Positions 27,957-38,300 are shown, counted from the stretch's first letter. The stretch is DNA of 64,000 bases from Pycnococcus provasolii (GCA_938743325.2 OW568877.1:124001-188000), one strand, 5' to 3'. The notes: generated by a model not told the origin, from the sequence alone. A program made the numbers and translations.

Positions 27957-30764
27957 TCATCTGGAGAAGACAACGATGCCACGCTCCTGCAGCTCCCTAC
28001 TCAGGTACGCGTCACGCTCGTCCTTCTTCAGACTTATCCAATTGTGCACCGCTACGCACAAAACGTCCAGGCCAAGCTTGCGCAAGTCGCAATTGCGCGC
28101 GTACGTCGATCCGTCAATGCGGTACGTGCCATCAGATGATCGCAAGAAGTGCGTGGGACCGTCGCATTCGATCGCAAGCAGCCTCTCGCCACCGTCGTCG
28201 GTACGACCACGCACGAGCATGTCGATACGGTGCATGCCATTCTCAGTAAGCGCTTTAACGTCGTAAGTGATGCTGAGACGATCGAGGCATGCGACGACTT
28301 CCTTCTCTAAGGATGAACGAGATGATGAAGAAACACTCGCGAGCTGCTTCGCCCATGCCTCGCGTGCCTGATCGAGCAAGGCCACTGATGGTTTGAAGCG
28401 ATCGCCGAGCATGTGATGCGCCTGAAAAATTTGCTGATAGTCTTTCACATCGAGCGATCTCAATTGTGCGGCATGCTCCAATCGACGCAGTAGTCGATCC
28501 AAGACGTTCTGGTCGATAGTGATATTATCGCTCTCGATGTTGTTCATTAGCATCGCAACCGCCCACACCGTGTTCGCGAGATTTTGTGGCTTGAAGTCGT
28601 CGACGCAAACGAGCATGCGACGCTCCAGTGCAGTCATCGCCTTAGCTGACGGCTGGTGTCGCATCGTCGCCCACGCCCATACCGTGTTCGCGAGTGCCTG
28701 CGGCTTGAAGTCGTCGACGCAAACGAGCACGCGGCGCTCCAGTGCAGTCATCGCCTTAGCTGACGGCTGGTGTCGCATCGTCGCCCACGCCCATACCGTG
28801 TTCGAGAGATGCTGCGGCTTGAAGTCGTCGACGCAAGCGAGCATGCGACGCTCAAGAGCAGTCATCGCCTTAGCTGACGGCTGGTGTCCCATCGTCGCCC
28901 ACGCCCACACCGTATTCGCGAGCTCCTGCGGCTTGAAGTCGTCGACGCAAGCGAGCATGCGATGCTCGAGAGCAGCAAGCGCATCAGCTGACGGCTGGTG
29001 TCGCATCGTCGCCCACGCCCATACCGTGTTCGCGAGTGCCTGCGGATTGAAGTCGTCGACGCAAACGAGCATGCGGCGCTCCATAGCAGCAAGCGCCTTA
29101 GCTGACGGCTCGTGTCCCATCGTCGCCCACGCCCATACCGTGTTCGACAGATGCTGTGGCTTGAAGTCGTCGACGCAAGCGAGCATGCGGCGCTCAAGAG
29201 CAGCAAGCACCTGAGGTGACGGCTGATGTCCCATCGTCGCCCACGCCCATACCGTGTTCGAGAGATGCTGCGGCTTGAAGTCGTCGACGCAAGCGAGCAT
29301 GCGGCGCTCGAGAGCAGTCATCGCCTTAGCTGACGGCTGATGTCCCATCGTCGCCCACGCCCATACCGTGTTCGACAGATGCTGCGGCTTGAAGTCGTCG
29401 ACGCAAGCGAGCATGCGACGCTCAAGAGCAGCAAGCGCATCAGCTGACGGCTGGTGCCGCATCGTCGCCCACGCCCACACCGTGTTCGCGAGTGCTTGCG
29501 GCTTGAAGTCGTCGACGCAAGCGAGCATGCGACGCTCAAGAGCAGCAAGCACCTGAGGTGACGGCTGGTGCCGCATCGTCGCCCACGCCCACACCGTATT
29601 CGCGAGTGCTTGCGGATTGAAGTCGTCGACGCAAGCGAGCACGCGGCGCTCCAGTGCAGCAAGCGCATCAGCTGACGGCTGGTGTCGCATCGTCGCCCAC
29701 GCCCATACCGTGTTCGCGAGATTCTGCGGATTGAAGTCGTCGACGCAAACGAGCATGCGACGCTCAAGAGCAGCAAGCACCTGAGGTGACGGCTGGTGCC
29801 GCATCGTCGCCCACGCCCACACCGTGTTCGCGAGTGCTTGCGGCTTGAAGTCGTCGACGCAAGCGAGCATGCGACGCTCGAGAGCATCTAGCGCCTTAGC
29901 TGACGGCTGATGTCCCATCGTCGCCCACGCCCACACCGTGTTCGCGAGATTTTGTGGCTTGAAGTCGTCGACGCAAGCGAGCATGCGGCGCTCCATAGCA
30001 GCAAGCGCCTTAGCTGACGGCTGGTGCCGCATCGTCGCCCACGCCCATACCGTGTTCGCGATGTCCATCGCATTGAAGTCGTCAACCACGCGAAGTACGT
30101 GATCGCTCACGCACTGCACTGCTGAGTGGTTCCCTGGGTACCGAAGCTTCGCATATGACCAGAGCAGGCCGGCAACATTACGTGCACGAATTCTCTCGAA
30201 GTCTTGCAGGCGCTCCTCCAACAGAAGAAGCACGAGGTCACGCTGACTCTTGCCGAGCGTTCTCGTGTGACGCCTCGCCGTGAGCTTTGCGAGTTTGTTT
30301 GCTGCTGTACTCACGTGAATCTCGTTGAATTCGCCGACGTGCTGCTTGACGATGTCCGCGACTTCACCGTCGTTTCGCGCCTTCATGATACGCGCGTTGA
30401 GTAATTTCGCCGCCGAGTCCTTGTTCGAGGTGCGCTGACTGCTTTTCCGTCGCGACTGCTTCGCATCGTCATCGTAGCGTTTGTTTGATTTGTCGTCACC
30501 GGCGGCAGCGAACGCGACGAGCGACGTACGCGATGATGCACAATAACCATAATCGCGGCGAGAAAGCGATCCCAAACCAACCGCCAAACCACCACCCAAA
30601 CCACGACGATCTGACGAACGAACACGAACACCACCACGATCGATGCGACGAATACGAATACGACGACGGAGAGCAAGTGCAGGTGACCATGTGGACTTTA
30701 CAGAAACGCGTGACCATGTGGATGGTGACGGTGACGTGGCATGACAAGGGCGCGACATTAACAT
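27957..30764 (-). CDS. OPR-RAP organelle RNA-binding protein with 13 near-identical modules
   Basis: 935 residues from the ATG at 30764 (MLMSRPCH); this start leaves a 111-bp divergent promoter shared with the MFS gene. The N-terminus is Arg/Ser-rich, as in chloroplast or mitochondrial transit peptides. The core is an array of 38-residue octotricopeptide repeats (NTVWAWATMxHQPS ... LERRML), 13 almost identical plus divergent flanking copies. The C-terminus is a RAP domain (LAIECDGPTHF ... GLDVLCVAVHNW), a fold related to PD-(D/E)XK nucleases. In chlorophytes such proteins bind specific organelle transcripts and control their stability, splicing or translation. The target here is unknown. Homogeneous repeats are unusual, since OPR arrays are normally quite divergent. 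Confidence 0.9.
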   Translation of the reverse strand: MLMSRPCHATSPSPSTWSRVSVKSTWSPALALRRRIRIRRIDRGGVRVRSSDRRGLGGGLAVGLGSLSRRDYGYCASSRTSLVAFAAAGDDKSNKRYDDDAKQSRRKSSQRTSNKDSAAKLLNARIMKARNDGEVADIVKQHVGEFNEIHVSTAANKLAKLTARRHTRTLGKSQRDLVLLLLEERLQDFERIRARNVAGLLWSYAKLRYPGNHSAVQCVSDHVLRVVDDFNAMDIANTVWAWATMRHQPSAKALAAMERRMLACVDDFKPQNLANTVWAWATMGHQPSAKALDALERRMLACVDDFKPQALANTVWAWATMRHQPSPQVLAALERRMLVCVDDFNPQNLANTVWAWATMRHQPSADALAALERRVLACVDDFNPQALANTVWAWATMRHQPSPQVLAALERRMLACVDDFKPQALANTVWAWATMRHQPSADALAALERRMLACVDDFKPQHLSNTVWAWATMGHQPSAKAMTALERRMLACVDDFKPQHLSNTVWAWATMGHQPSPQVLAALERRMLACVDDFKPQHLSNTVWAWATMGHEPSAKALAAMERRMLVCVDDFNPQALANTVWAWATMRHQPSADALAALEHRMLACVDDFKPQELANTVWAWATMGHQPSAKAMTALERRMLACVDDFKPQHLSNTVWAWATMRHQPSAKAMTALERRVLVCVDDFKPQALANTVWAWATMRHQPSAKAMTALERRMLVCVDDFKPQNLANTVWAVAMLMNNIESDNITIDQNVLDRLLRRLEHAAQLRSLDVKDYQQIFQAHHMLGDRFKPSVALLDQAREAWAKQLASVSSSSRSSLEKEVVACLDRLSITYDVKALTENGMHRIDMLVRGRTDDGGERLLAIECDGPTHFLRSSDGTYRIDGSTYARNCDLRKLGLDVLCVAVHNWISLKKDERDAYLSRELQERGIVVFSR
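28602..30083 (-). repeat. Tandem array of 13 x 114 bp OPR modules
   Basis: Thirteen in-frame 114-bp units (38 codons each) run without spacers. Protein differences cluster at few sites: position 4 (Lys/Asn), 7 (Asn/Ala/His/Glu), 9 (Ala/Ser), 19 (Arg/Gly), a block at 24-30 with four recurrent versions, and 36 (Ala/Val). A degenerate fourteenth unit follows at 28488-28601. Several combinations recur along the array, as expected from unit duplication and gene conversion. Confidence 0.92.
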
Positions 30765-30875
30765 GCGGAGGATGAAAGGGACGAGGTAGGTGTGGCACAG
30801 GGAGGAAAGGAAGGGGGAGGAAAAAAGGGGATTGACAAAAGTTGAAAACTCAAAATCATCAAGAACACAGTGGGG
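30765..30875. promoter_or_regulatory. Compact divergent promoter region
   Basis: Only 111 bp separate the start codons of the OPR-RAP gene (minus) and the MFS gene (plus). Both core promoters and both 5' leaders must fit here or extend into the neighbouring coding sequence. No convincing TATA box was seen; the plus side is rich in GGGAGGAAAGGAAGGGGG-type purine tracts. Confidence 0.45.
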
Positions 30876-32297
30876 ATGGCGGACGCATCGGCCTCCCATG
30901 GTGAGCGTGATGAGTGTGATGACGACGATGGAGAAGCCGCGCTACTGCTTTCACATGCACATGCACCACCTGGACCTCTCACTTTCTCATCTCACGATAT
31001 GCACTTGCACGTCGAGTTGCCGTTGGAATCATCATCCACATCCACCTCGTTGGAAGATGACTCCATCAGACGCAAACGTAGGTCCGTCTCGTACGTCTTG
31101 TGCTTCGTATGCATGGGACTCGCTGTGGGAAGCACGGGACCCGCGTTCGCGGATATCACAAAACATATTCACGTGAACCTATCGCCCGCGTTCGTAGCGA
31201 GAGGAGCTGGTGGCATCATGGGAGGGACGCTAGGTGGACTCATCTTGCAGAAGTTTAACACGAAAGGACACGCCATCGTCGCGGCGGGCGCGGCGTCCAC
31301 AGCACTCGCTGCACTCCTTATACCGCAAGCTCGAGTGCTCTGGCAAGCAGGTGTCGCGCTCTTCCTGCTAGACGCGGGATGCGGACTTCTTCAGCAAGCG
31401 AACACGCTCATCGTTTGGGCGCAACCAACCAACAGGCACACCATATGGCTGAACATCCTCAACGGAACGTTTGGATTTGGAAGCCTTCTTGCACCGCTCG
31501 CCGTCGCCGCCGTTGCCTTCATGTTTCAACTGAACCACCAAACGGCGGTGGGCTACGCCTCCACTGGCGCCGCAGCTGTCGCACTTGCGTCAGGCGTTGG
31601 GCTCGTCTCCATTGATAGCCCAACACAGCCGAAAATAACAACAACTACATCATCATCATCATCACCATCATCACCATCATCACCAACCCCATCATCATCC
31701 TACGGCAGACAAATCGTCCAGGTGATCGCAACGGCGCTTGCGCTCAACGCCAGCGTGGGTGCCGAGACAACGTTCGGCGCGTTCGCTGAGGCGTACGTGA
31801 TTGGACAACAAACAAAACACCCTGGACGTCTTGCGAACATCTCCGAAAGTGAACGTGACATTCTGTCATCAGCCTTCTGGTGCTCGTTCACCTTTGGGCG
31901 ATTTGCCTGTGCATTCGCGCTGGATCGGTACATTCAGCGCAAAGCGACGAAGGGTGCGGAGGAGATTGCGCTTCTTATGCAAGCTTTCCTGGCTCTCGTG
32001 GGTGCTCTCATGCCCGTCGTAGCACCCGCGAGCCGCGCGGCGCTGTGGGCGAGTGCACTGTGCGTGGGCGCGGGAGTTGCAGGTCTCGTCGCGGGCTTTC
32101 TCGCGCAAGTGGCACGCGCAATGCCTGTCAGTGGCAACGTTGCGGCAGCCACCGCATTAGGAACAATGACCGGTGTTTCGTTGTGGCAGACGATCACGAC
32201 GGCATTAGGTGCTGAGCACATGATGGAGATCATCTCCGTCGCCACGGGTGTCGCACTTGTCATACAGGCATGTTTTGTTGCTGAAAAGCTTACATAA
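30876..32297 (+). CDS. Major facilitator superfamily transporter (MFSD4/FucP-like)
   Basis: 473 residues from ATG 30876. A ~75-residue acidic, Ser/His-rich cytosolic N-terminus precedes twelve predicted membrane helices arranged 6+6. The first helix (CFVCMGLAVGSTGPAF) and the Gly-rich second helix region (GAGGIMGGTLGG) resemble the FucP/MFSD4/Na-glucose transporter 1 group. The central cytosolic loop (nt ~31620-31700) is a Ser/Thr/Pro run from TCA/CCA repeats. Substrate is probably a sugar or small metabolite, but it cannot be read from the sequence. The usual family charge motif between helices 2 and 3 is weak. It is divergent from the OPR-RAP gene and convergent with the Tudor-like gene. 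Confidence 0.8.
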   Translation: MADASASHGERDECDDDDGEAALLLSHAHAPPGPLTFSSHDMHLHVELPLESSSTSTSLEDDSIRRKRRSVSYVLCFVCMGLAVGSTGPAFADITKHIHVNLSPAFVARGAGGIMGGTLGGLILQKFNTKGHAIVAAGAASTALAALLIPQARVLWQAGVALFLLDAGCGLLQQANTLIVWAQPTNRHTIWLNILNGTFGFGSLLAPLAVAAVAFMFQLNHQTAVGYASTGAAAVALASGVGLVSIDSPTQPKITTTTSSSSSPSSPSSPTPSSSYGRQIVQVIATALALNASVGAETTFGAFAEAYVIGQQTKHPGRLANISESERDILSSAFWCSFTFGRFACAFALDRYIQRKATKGAEEIALLMQAFLALVGALMPVVAPASRAALWASALCVGAGVAGLVAGFLAQVARAMPVSGNVAAATALGTMTGVSLWQTITTALGAEHMMEIISVATGVALVIQACFVAEKLT

Positions 32298-32306
32298 AAT
32301 GTGTAG

Positions 32307-32323
32307 TGTAAATAATTTTTACA
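32307..32323. promoter_or_regulatory. Paired TGTAA polyadenylation signals of two convergent genes
   Basis: The plus-strand TGTAA (32307-32311) lies 10 bp past the MFS stop. The minus-strand TGTAA (32323-32319) lies about 16 bp past the Tudor-like stop. The stops are only 41 bp apart, so cleavage downstream of either signal would make the two mRNAs overlap at their 3' ends. Confidence 0.55.
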
Positions 32324-32338
32324 ATGTACATACATGAT

Positions 32339-33547
32339 TCAGTCACGTCGCTTCGGCGGTCGTCCACCGCGACCACCTCCTCCACGTCTTTCGAATCCCT
32401 CAGGCTTTTCTCCATCCTCAAACTTCAGCGAGCCGTTCCGAAACTCCTCCTTGATCTCGTTGATGCGAAGCCACTCGCCCCACGCGTGGCTCTCCGAGAA
32501 CAGGTGGTACATGCTCGGATGTCCATACACGCCGTCCGTGTCGTACGCCGTAAACGTCATGCCGTCACACCACCCGTCGCCTTCGTAGTAGAGGCTTGCC
32601 TTCTTACCAAGAAGTCCTGATGGATCGGCACGCGCGCCAACGTCCGCATCGCTGCCAAGCGCCTTGAGCGCCTTTCGCATCGAATCTGTGTTTCCTGCAG
32701 CCGCACCTCCTCTTCCTCCTCGCCCACCTCCTCGTCCTCCTCCTGCACCCGCCCCTCGTCCACCGCCACCTGCGCCCGCCCCACGTCCACCACCACCTGA
32801 GGCGGCCGCGACGGCATTCCCACGTCCCTTGGCGGTGTTCCCCGCGGCGGCGTTCTTGCGTTGCTTTTTGGCGTCGTCGTCGAGCTTGACACTTGCCGTT
32901 CCACGCTTCGAAGATGGCAAGATGTCGAGATCGTTCAGTTCCGCCGCCCTTCTCCTCTTATTTCCGGCGGGCAGGACGTCAGGGGGAAGGACTTCTGGGT
33001 TATCAGTCTCGACGACGTCCGCGAGTTTCGAGGCTTCCTCTGGCTTATGCTTTTTGAGCGCGCCTACGGCGTCGTCAAACGTCTTCTCAGCGACTTTGAG
33101 CTGTGCCTCCACTGTTTTCCGCAGCTTTCTTGTCGCGAGTACCTGACGCGCACACAGCGCGAGCCACGCTGCGTACTGCTTGCGTGCGTCTTCGTCCACT
33201 TCGTTCGTGTTTTGCTGTGTTCTTTTAAACGTCGCTTCGCGTGCTTTTTTCGACACGGCTTGCGTTTCCGTGTCCAACTTAGAGAGCTGCGTCGTGTACG
33301 ACTCCATGAGTCTGTGGAGTGCTGCCGCTGACGCTGATGCTACAGCCTCTGATATCGTCATAACTGGAGGATCTGCGTCCATGTCCATCGTGACGTTGTT
33401 TTCCGTTTTTGGAGGCGTAGGACCACCACCACCACCACCGAGACCACCACCACCACCACGAGCGTCGTCCTCACCATGACAAGGGGAGGAAGGGAAGTCT
33501 TCTTGAAGAGCGTTCTCCGTAACGTCCATCCTCACGGGATCCGGCAT
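32339..33547 (-). CDS. Tudor-like/RGG-box protein, probable chromatin or RNA factor
   Basis: 402 residues from the ATG at 33547; an ATG six codons later is also possible, and the frame extends to 33610. Order: Gly-rich acidic N-terminus; a helical, charged middle (about nt 32980-33340) suited to a coiled coil; basic KRRR and SSKRG patches (likely nuclear signals); an RGG-type Gly/Arg stretch (nt ~32700-32810); then a C-terminal domain of ~60 residues (GKKASLYYEGDGWCDG, FTAYDTDGVYGH, EWLRINE). That pattern of aromatic strands with W-x-x-G and a YD turn resembles Tudor/Agenet-like barrels that read methylated histones. It ends in a second RGG stretch. Function is inferred; no catalytic motif is present. 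Confidence 0.72.
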   Translation of the reverse strand: MPDPVRMDVTENALQEDFPSSPCHGEDDARGGGGGLGGGGGGPTPPKTENNVTMDMDADPPVMTISEAVASASAAALHRLMESYTTQLSKLDTETQAVSKKAREATFKRTQQNTNEVDEDARKQYAAWLALCARQVLATRKLRKTVEAQLKVAEKTFDDAVGALKKHKPEEASKLADVVETDNPEVLPPDVLPAGNKRRRAAELNDLDILPSSKRGTASVKLDDDAKKQRKNAAAGNTAKGRGNAVAAASGGGGRGAGAGGGGRGAGAGGGRGGGRGGRGGAAAGNTDSMRKALKALGSDADVGARADPSGLLGKKASLYYEGDGWCDGMTFTAYDTDGVYGHPSMYHLFSESHAWGEWLRINEIKEEFRNGSLKFEDGEKPEGFERRGGGGRGGRPPKRRD

Positions 33548-33879
33548 GGAGGCGTCGTGTACACGGACGCCACTACTGCCCCTGCGGCGAAGAAGAATGA
33601 CAAAACGCACCGGACGTTCTGGAGGCGGCGGAAGTTACACAGGGTTCGGTCTTCTGGATGGGGTTTCTGGGGATACTCTGTTGGACGGAATTATGGGGTG
33701 GGATTCGTGGGTCCTTTTTCAATCCCAAACATAACCGGACCCTTTTCCCCGGTACACCTGTATACATCTGAGCCCGACATACACGGCTGCGAAGCTAAGT
33801 GGATATACCACCTGGAGAATGCTGCTTTCTTTCGCGAAGGCATCTCGCCACTGGGAGACGGGAAACGCATTGGCGAAAT
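33548..33879. other. 5' flank of the Tudor-like gene; no gene recognised
   Basis: Only short chance frames are present. From ~33800 the sequence changes character toward the transposon pieces that follow. Confidence 0.35.
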
Positions 33880-33965
33880 CAAATGGCAGCAGGTTTTCAT
33901 CACCCGGAGCTTCAGCCGATAGAGAAGTTGTGGAGAGATGTGAAAATGTACGTCGCCGACCTTGG
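33880..33965 (+). mobile_element. Tc1/mariner-type DDE transposase fragment
   Basis: A short coding stretch reads HHPELQPIEKLWRDVKMYVA. This matches the third catalytic block of IS630/Tc1/mariner DDE transposases (PPYSPELNPIE-x-xWxxxK), where the Glu after Pro-Ile is the last acidic catalytic residue. The upstream two catalytic Asp blocks are not visible nearby, and similarity stops about 25 residues on. It is a truncated remnant directly abutting a Ty3/gypsy fragment. Confidence 0.6.
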
Positions 33966-34034
33966 CGCAACTGACCACATCACAGGACGACAGCAGCAGC
34001 AGCAACGGACCGCGATCCCAAGGAGCAAGGACGA

Positions 34035-34739
34035 CAGCAGCAGGAAGCAGGTGATGTTTACACCGATTTTAGCTCTTATGGGATAGCAGCGGTGTTGGCA
34101 CAGGTGGGACCTGACGGGAAGGAGAGACTTTGCGCATGCATTTCTCGCAGCCTGAACGTCCACGAGGCGAAGTACCCCTCGTACTACGGCGAGTTGCTCG
34201 CCGTGACGTGGGCGTTGCGGTCATTTCATCCGTACGTGTGGGGGCGGCCAATCAAACTGATAACCGACCATCAACCGTTGGTGTGGCTGATGGACTCAAC
34301 GCAACGGAAAAACGCGCATCACACGAGGTGGGCACTGATGGTGGACCAGTACGAGCTGGTGGTGGTGCACCGAGCCGGAGCGGCGCATGCTAATGCGGAC
34401 GTACCGTCGAGGTTCCCGCTGGCGACGGATGAGGACAACACAGGCGCAAGACTGGACAGCGGAGAGGAACGAAATTTGGGTACCGGTGTGCGACTCGCCA
34501 CCCCTGAGGAGTACGCGCGTTGGTACGAAGCGGTGGAGGCGAACCCGGGCAATCATTTGGCGGGGTCGACGGAACAGGCACGAGTGGCAGCTACATGCAT
34601 CAGGCGGCTGGGAACCAAGTCGAGGCTTCTTTCCGAGACCTTAGTCGGGAAAATAGGTCCAGTCCTTTTTCCTTCACATAACGAAGTCCAGTTGTCCTGG
34701 CAACGAAGTCATGCCAGCTGTCCTTCGCATCTCAAATAG
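34035..34739 (+). mobile_element. Ty3/gypsy retrotransposon fossil (RNase H region)
   Basis: The translation contains YTDFSSYGIAAVLAQ, ISRSLNVHEAKYPSYYGELLA, KLITDHQPLVWL and VVHRAGAAHANADVPSR. These are the ordered motifs of the RNase H domain that follows reverse transcriptase in Ty3/gypsy (chromovirus-like) polyproteins. No LTRs, reverse transcriptase core or integrase core were recognised here; it is a broken internal piece. Confidence 0.82.
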
Positions 34740-35362
34740 ATCGTAGCCCTCCAATCACTGACCTTCCAAACGGACAGATCCCTGCCGTCCAATTCACACA
34801 GTTATTCCAGTCCCGCGAGGATCCATTGTTGAACGGACAACCTCCACCAATAACCCATAACCAAACCCCTAACTGATCCATTATTGGACCATACAGACAT
34901 ACTTAACCACTGCATCAGTCACGGAGGCAATAGCGGCCAAGGCGGCCAAGGCGGCCGCGGCGGTGGCATCTTGAAGGAGACCTTGGCAACAATCTTGCGA
35001 CATGGATGCCAGCGCACTTTCGAGGCAGCGGAGGAGCAAGGCATCTCTCTCATGAAACTTCTCACGCTTCCGTCCGCGTGATCTCACTCCCTGCGAAGGC
35101 CCCCGGCTGCCCGGGGCCCCGATGTGAAGTCCGTTGACGTGGACCTCCAACCCGGACCCCCCAGGCGTTGTTGATTAGGTTTTGGACCACGCCGATCCCC
35201 GCCCCCGGGGGAGTTCCGGGGGGCCGGGATTCGGATTCGCTTTTGAGGGAGGGTCCGGTTCAAAGCAGGCAGCAGGAGCCCAGGGGGGGGGGGGGTTTCG
35301 CCGCGGCGTTTTGTGCGCCTTCATTCTCATTCTCTGCGCCGTGCCGTTTGGTTTTTGCTTGA
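34740..35362. other. Intergenic region upstream of exportin-1
   Basis: It contains GGCCAAGGCGGCC-type short repeats near 34932-34958, a C/G-rich block at 35090-35240, and a run of 13 G at 35283-35295 about 70 bp before the exportin ATG. No gene is supported; the G tract may form a quadruplex near the 5' UTR. Confidence 0.45.
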
Positions 35363-38300
35363 ATGGCGTCTTCCCCTCCTCCTGCAGGGGCTTCAGTAGT
35401 GGCATCTCCAGGGGCTTTATCTTCACAACCTGCTTCATTTGGGGTGCTTGCCGGGGCTTCTCCAGGGGCGTCTGCTTCCGTTCCATTGTCTTCATGTGGT
35501 GGGGATAATGACCCCACCTCTCTCGCTCTCCTGGACTTCTCCGCGCCCCTGAATGTCGCCCTCCTGGACGACGTGATAAACGCCTTCTACGGTGCGGCTT
35601 CGATGGAACAACGCGTCGCGGCGGAAAAAGTCATGAACGCACTGCAGGCACACCAAGACTTCTGGCAGAGGGCGGACGCGATTTTGTCGCAGTCCAAGTC
35701 GGCGAGCACAAAGTTCTTCGCACTGCAAGTGCTCGAAAGCGTCATACGGTACCGCTGGAACACCCTCCCAGACGTACAACGGGAAGGGATCAAAACCTTC
35801 ATCAGCAACCTTGTCATCTCGCTCAGCACCGACGAAGAGACGTTCCGCAAGGAAAGAAGCTACGTCGGAAAACTCAACGTCGTGCTCGTGCAGCTCGCGA
35901 AGCAGGACTGGCCGCACAGGTGGGCAAGCTTCATACCCGACCTCGTGGGCGCGGCAAAGAGCTCAGAGGGACTGTGCGAGAACGTCATGGTCATTCTCAA
36001 GCTCGTCTCCGAGGAAGTGTTCGACTTCAGCGAAGGGGAGATGCTCTCAGGCAAGGTGAAAAACCTCAAGGCGCAGCTAAACAGCGAGTTTCAGAGCGTC
36101 TACCAGCTCTGCGAGTACGTCCTGCACAACTCCCGCAAGCCTGAGCTCGTCTCCGCGACGCTCGAAACGCTTCACGCGTACTTGAGCTGGGTTCCCATGG
36201 GGTACATCTTCGAGACGAACATTGTCGAGACGATCCTCGCCCTGTTCCCTCACCCACCATTCCGAAGCCACGCACTTCGATGCATCACCGAGGTGGCAAA
36301 CCTGCAGGTGGGCCCCGCATTCGACCAGCACTTCGTTCACGTGTACCGCGTCTTCATGGGGCATCTCGCCACGCTGCTCCCCGCGACGGTGAATGTCAAG
36401 GAGGCGTACGACCGAGGAACGGACGTCGAGCAGGCGTTCGTGCAGAACTTGGCGATGTTCTTTGGCGCATTCTTCAAGAATCACCTGGGCGCGCTCGAGG
36501 CGGCGTTGCTGCCACAGTTCGCGGGGGGAGGTGCCGCCGACGGCACGGCGGCGCTCGACGTTGCCAGCAACCCGCTCATGGCGGGGCTTGACGCGCTGCT
36601 ACGCATAAGCTACGTCGACGACATCGAGACGTTCAAGGTTTGCCTCGACTACTGGCACCTTTTCGTCTGCGACCTCTTCTCTTCCGAGGAGGTTGGACTG
36701 CTTGCCATGGGATCGGGAGGGGCGCAGGCATCCTGGGGCGGAGCACAGCAGAAGTCCCCATTCGCCAACTTGGGCGGCGTGGCGGGCGGGCAACCAGGGC
36801 CCAGCGGTCCGCCGAAGTCGCGCAAGGTTGCGTACACTCCAGTTCTCAGCGCGCTGCGTCTGCTGATGATCAGCCGCATGGCAAAGCCCGAGGAGGTGTT
36901 AATCGTCGAGGACGAGAACGGGCACATCGTTCGAGAGAGCATGAAAGACAACGACACGCTCGTTCGATACAAGATCATGCGCGAGACGCTTATTTATCTC
37001 AGCCACCTCGATCGCATCGACACGGAAACGCAGATGATCGACAAGCTGTCAATGCAGATTGACGGCAGCGAGTGGAGCTGGAACAACGTAAACACTCTTT
37101 GCTGGGCGATCGGGTCAATCAGCGGGAGCATGGTGGAGGAGCAGGAGAACCGATTCCTGGTGAACGTGATTCGCGATCTCCTCAACCTGTGCGAGATTAC
37201 ACGAGGCAAGGACAACAAGGCGGTCATCGCGTCGAACATCATGTACGTCGTTGGCCAGTACCCGCGTTTTTTGCGAGCGCACTGGAAGTTCCTCAAAACG
37301 GTGGTCAACAAGCTCTTCGAGTTCATGCACGAGATGCACCCTGGCGTGCAGGACATGGCGTGCGACACCTTCCTGAAGATTGTACGGCAGTGCCGCCGCA
37401 AGTTTATCACCACGCAGGTGGGTGAGACGGAGGCGTTCATCTCCGAGCTGCTCAGAGACCTGCCGACGACGATTCACGACCTGCAGCCTCACCAGATTCA
37501 CAGCTTCTACGAGAGCGTCGCGTTTGTCATCAACGCAGAGGAGAGGGAGGTGACGCTTCGTGACAACCACCTCATGCAGCTGATGGACATGCCGAACCAG
37601 ATGTGGTCCGCGATCCTCACGTCTGCGCGCCAGGATCCCGGCATCCTCAAGCAGCCTGAGACGACGAGGCGGCTGTCTCACCTGCTCAAGACGAACACCG
37701 CGGTGTGCCACAGCCTGGGGCACCCGTTTGGCGTGCAGATGCAGCGCATCTTCCTCGACACCATGCAGATGTACCGCGCGTACAGCGACCTCGTCTCCGC
37801 CGCCATCAAGGAGGCGGCGGCGTCGGGAATGGCCGCGCAGCACTCGTCCAAGACGACAGTCGTGAAGAGCCTTCGCAGCGTGAAGCGCGAGACGCTGCTA
37901 CTGTCCGAGGCTTTCGTGGTGGCGACTGACGACGTCAACACGCTGCTGAGCTCGTACGTGCCCAGCATGATGGACGCCATCTTGGGCGACTACGCGCGCA
38001 ACGAGCCTGATGCGCGTGATGCCGAGGTGCTGAGCTTGTTCAGCCAGATTATCAAGAAGCTCGGCTCCGCGATGCTGCCTCAGATTCCGTTTGTGTTCCA
38101 GGGCACGTTCGAGTGCACGCTGGCGATGATCGCTAAGAACTACTCCGACTACCCCGAGATACGCCTCCACTTCTTCGGGATGCTGCGTGCCATCACGCAG
38201 AACTGCTTCCCCGCGATCCTGGGACTTTCCAGCGCACAGATTAACCACCTCCTCGACGCCGTGGTGTGGGCGATGCGCCACACGGAGTACCACGTGGCGG

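Noticed and set aside
28519-29214. 231-codon plus-strand repetitive open frame over the OPR array
   Set aside because: It repeats with the 114-bp OPR period and is simply the antisense of the modules.
28602-30083. CRISPR-like regular repeat spacing
   Set aside because: The units are contiguous 114-bp coding modules with no spacers, in frame, in a eukaryotic gene.
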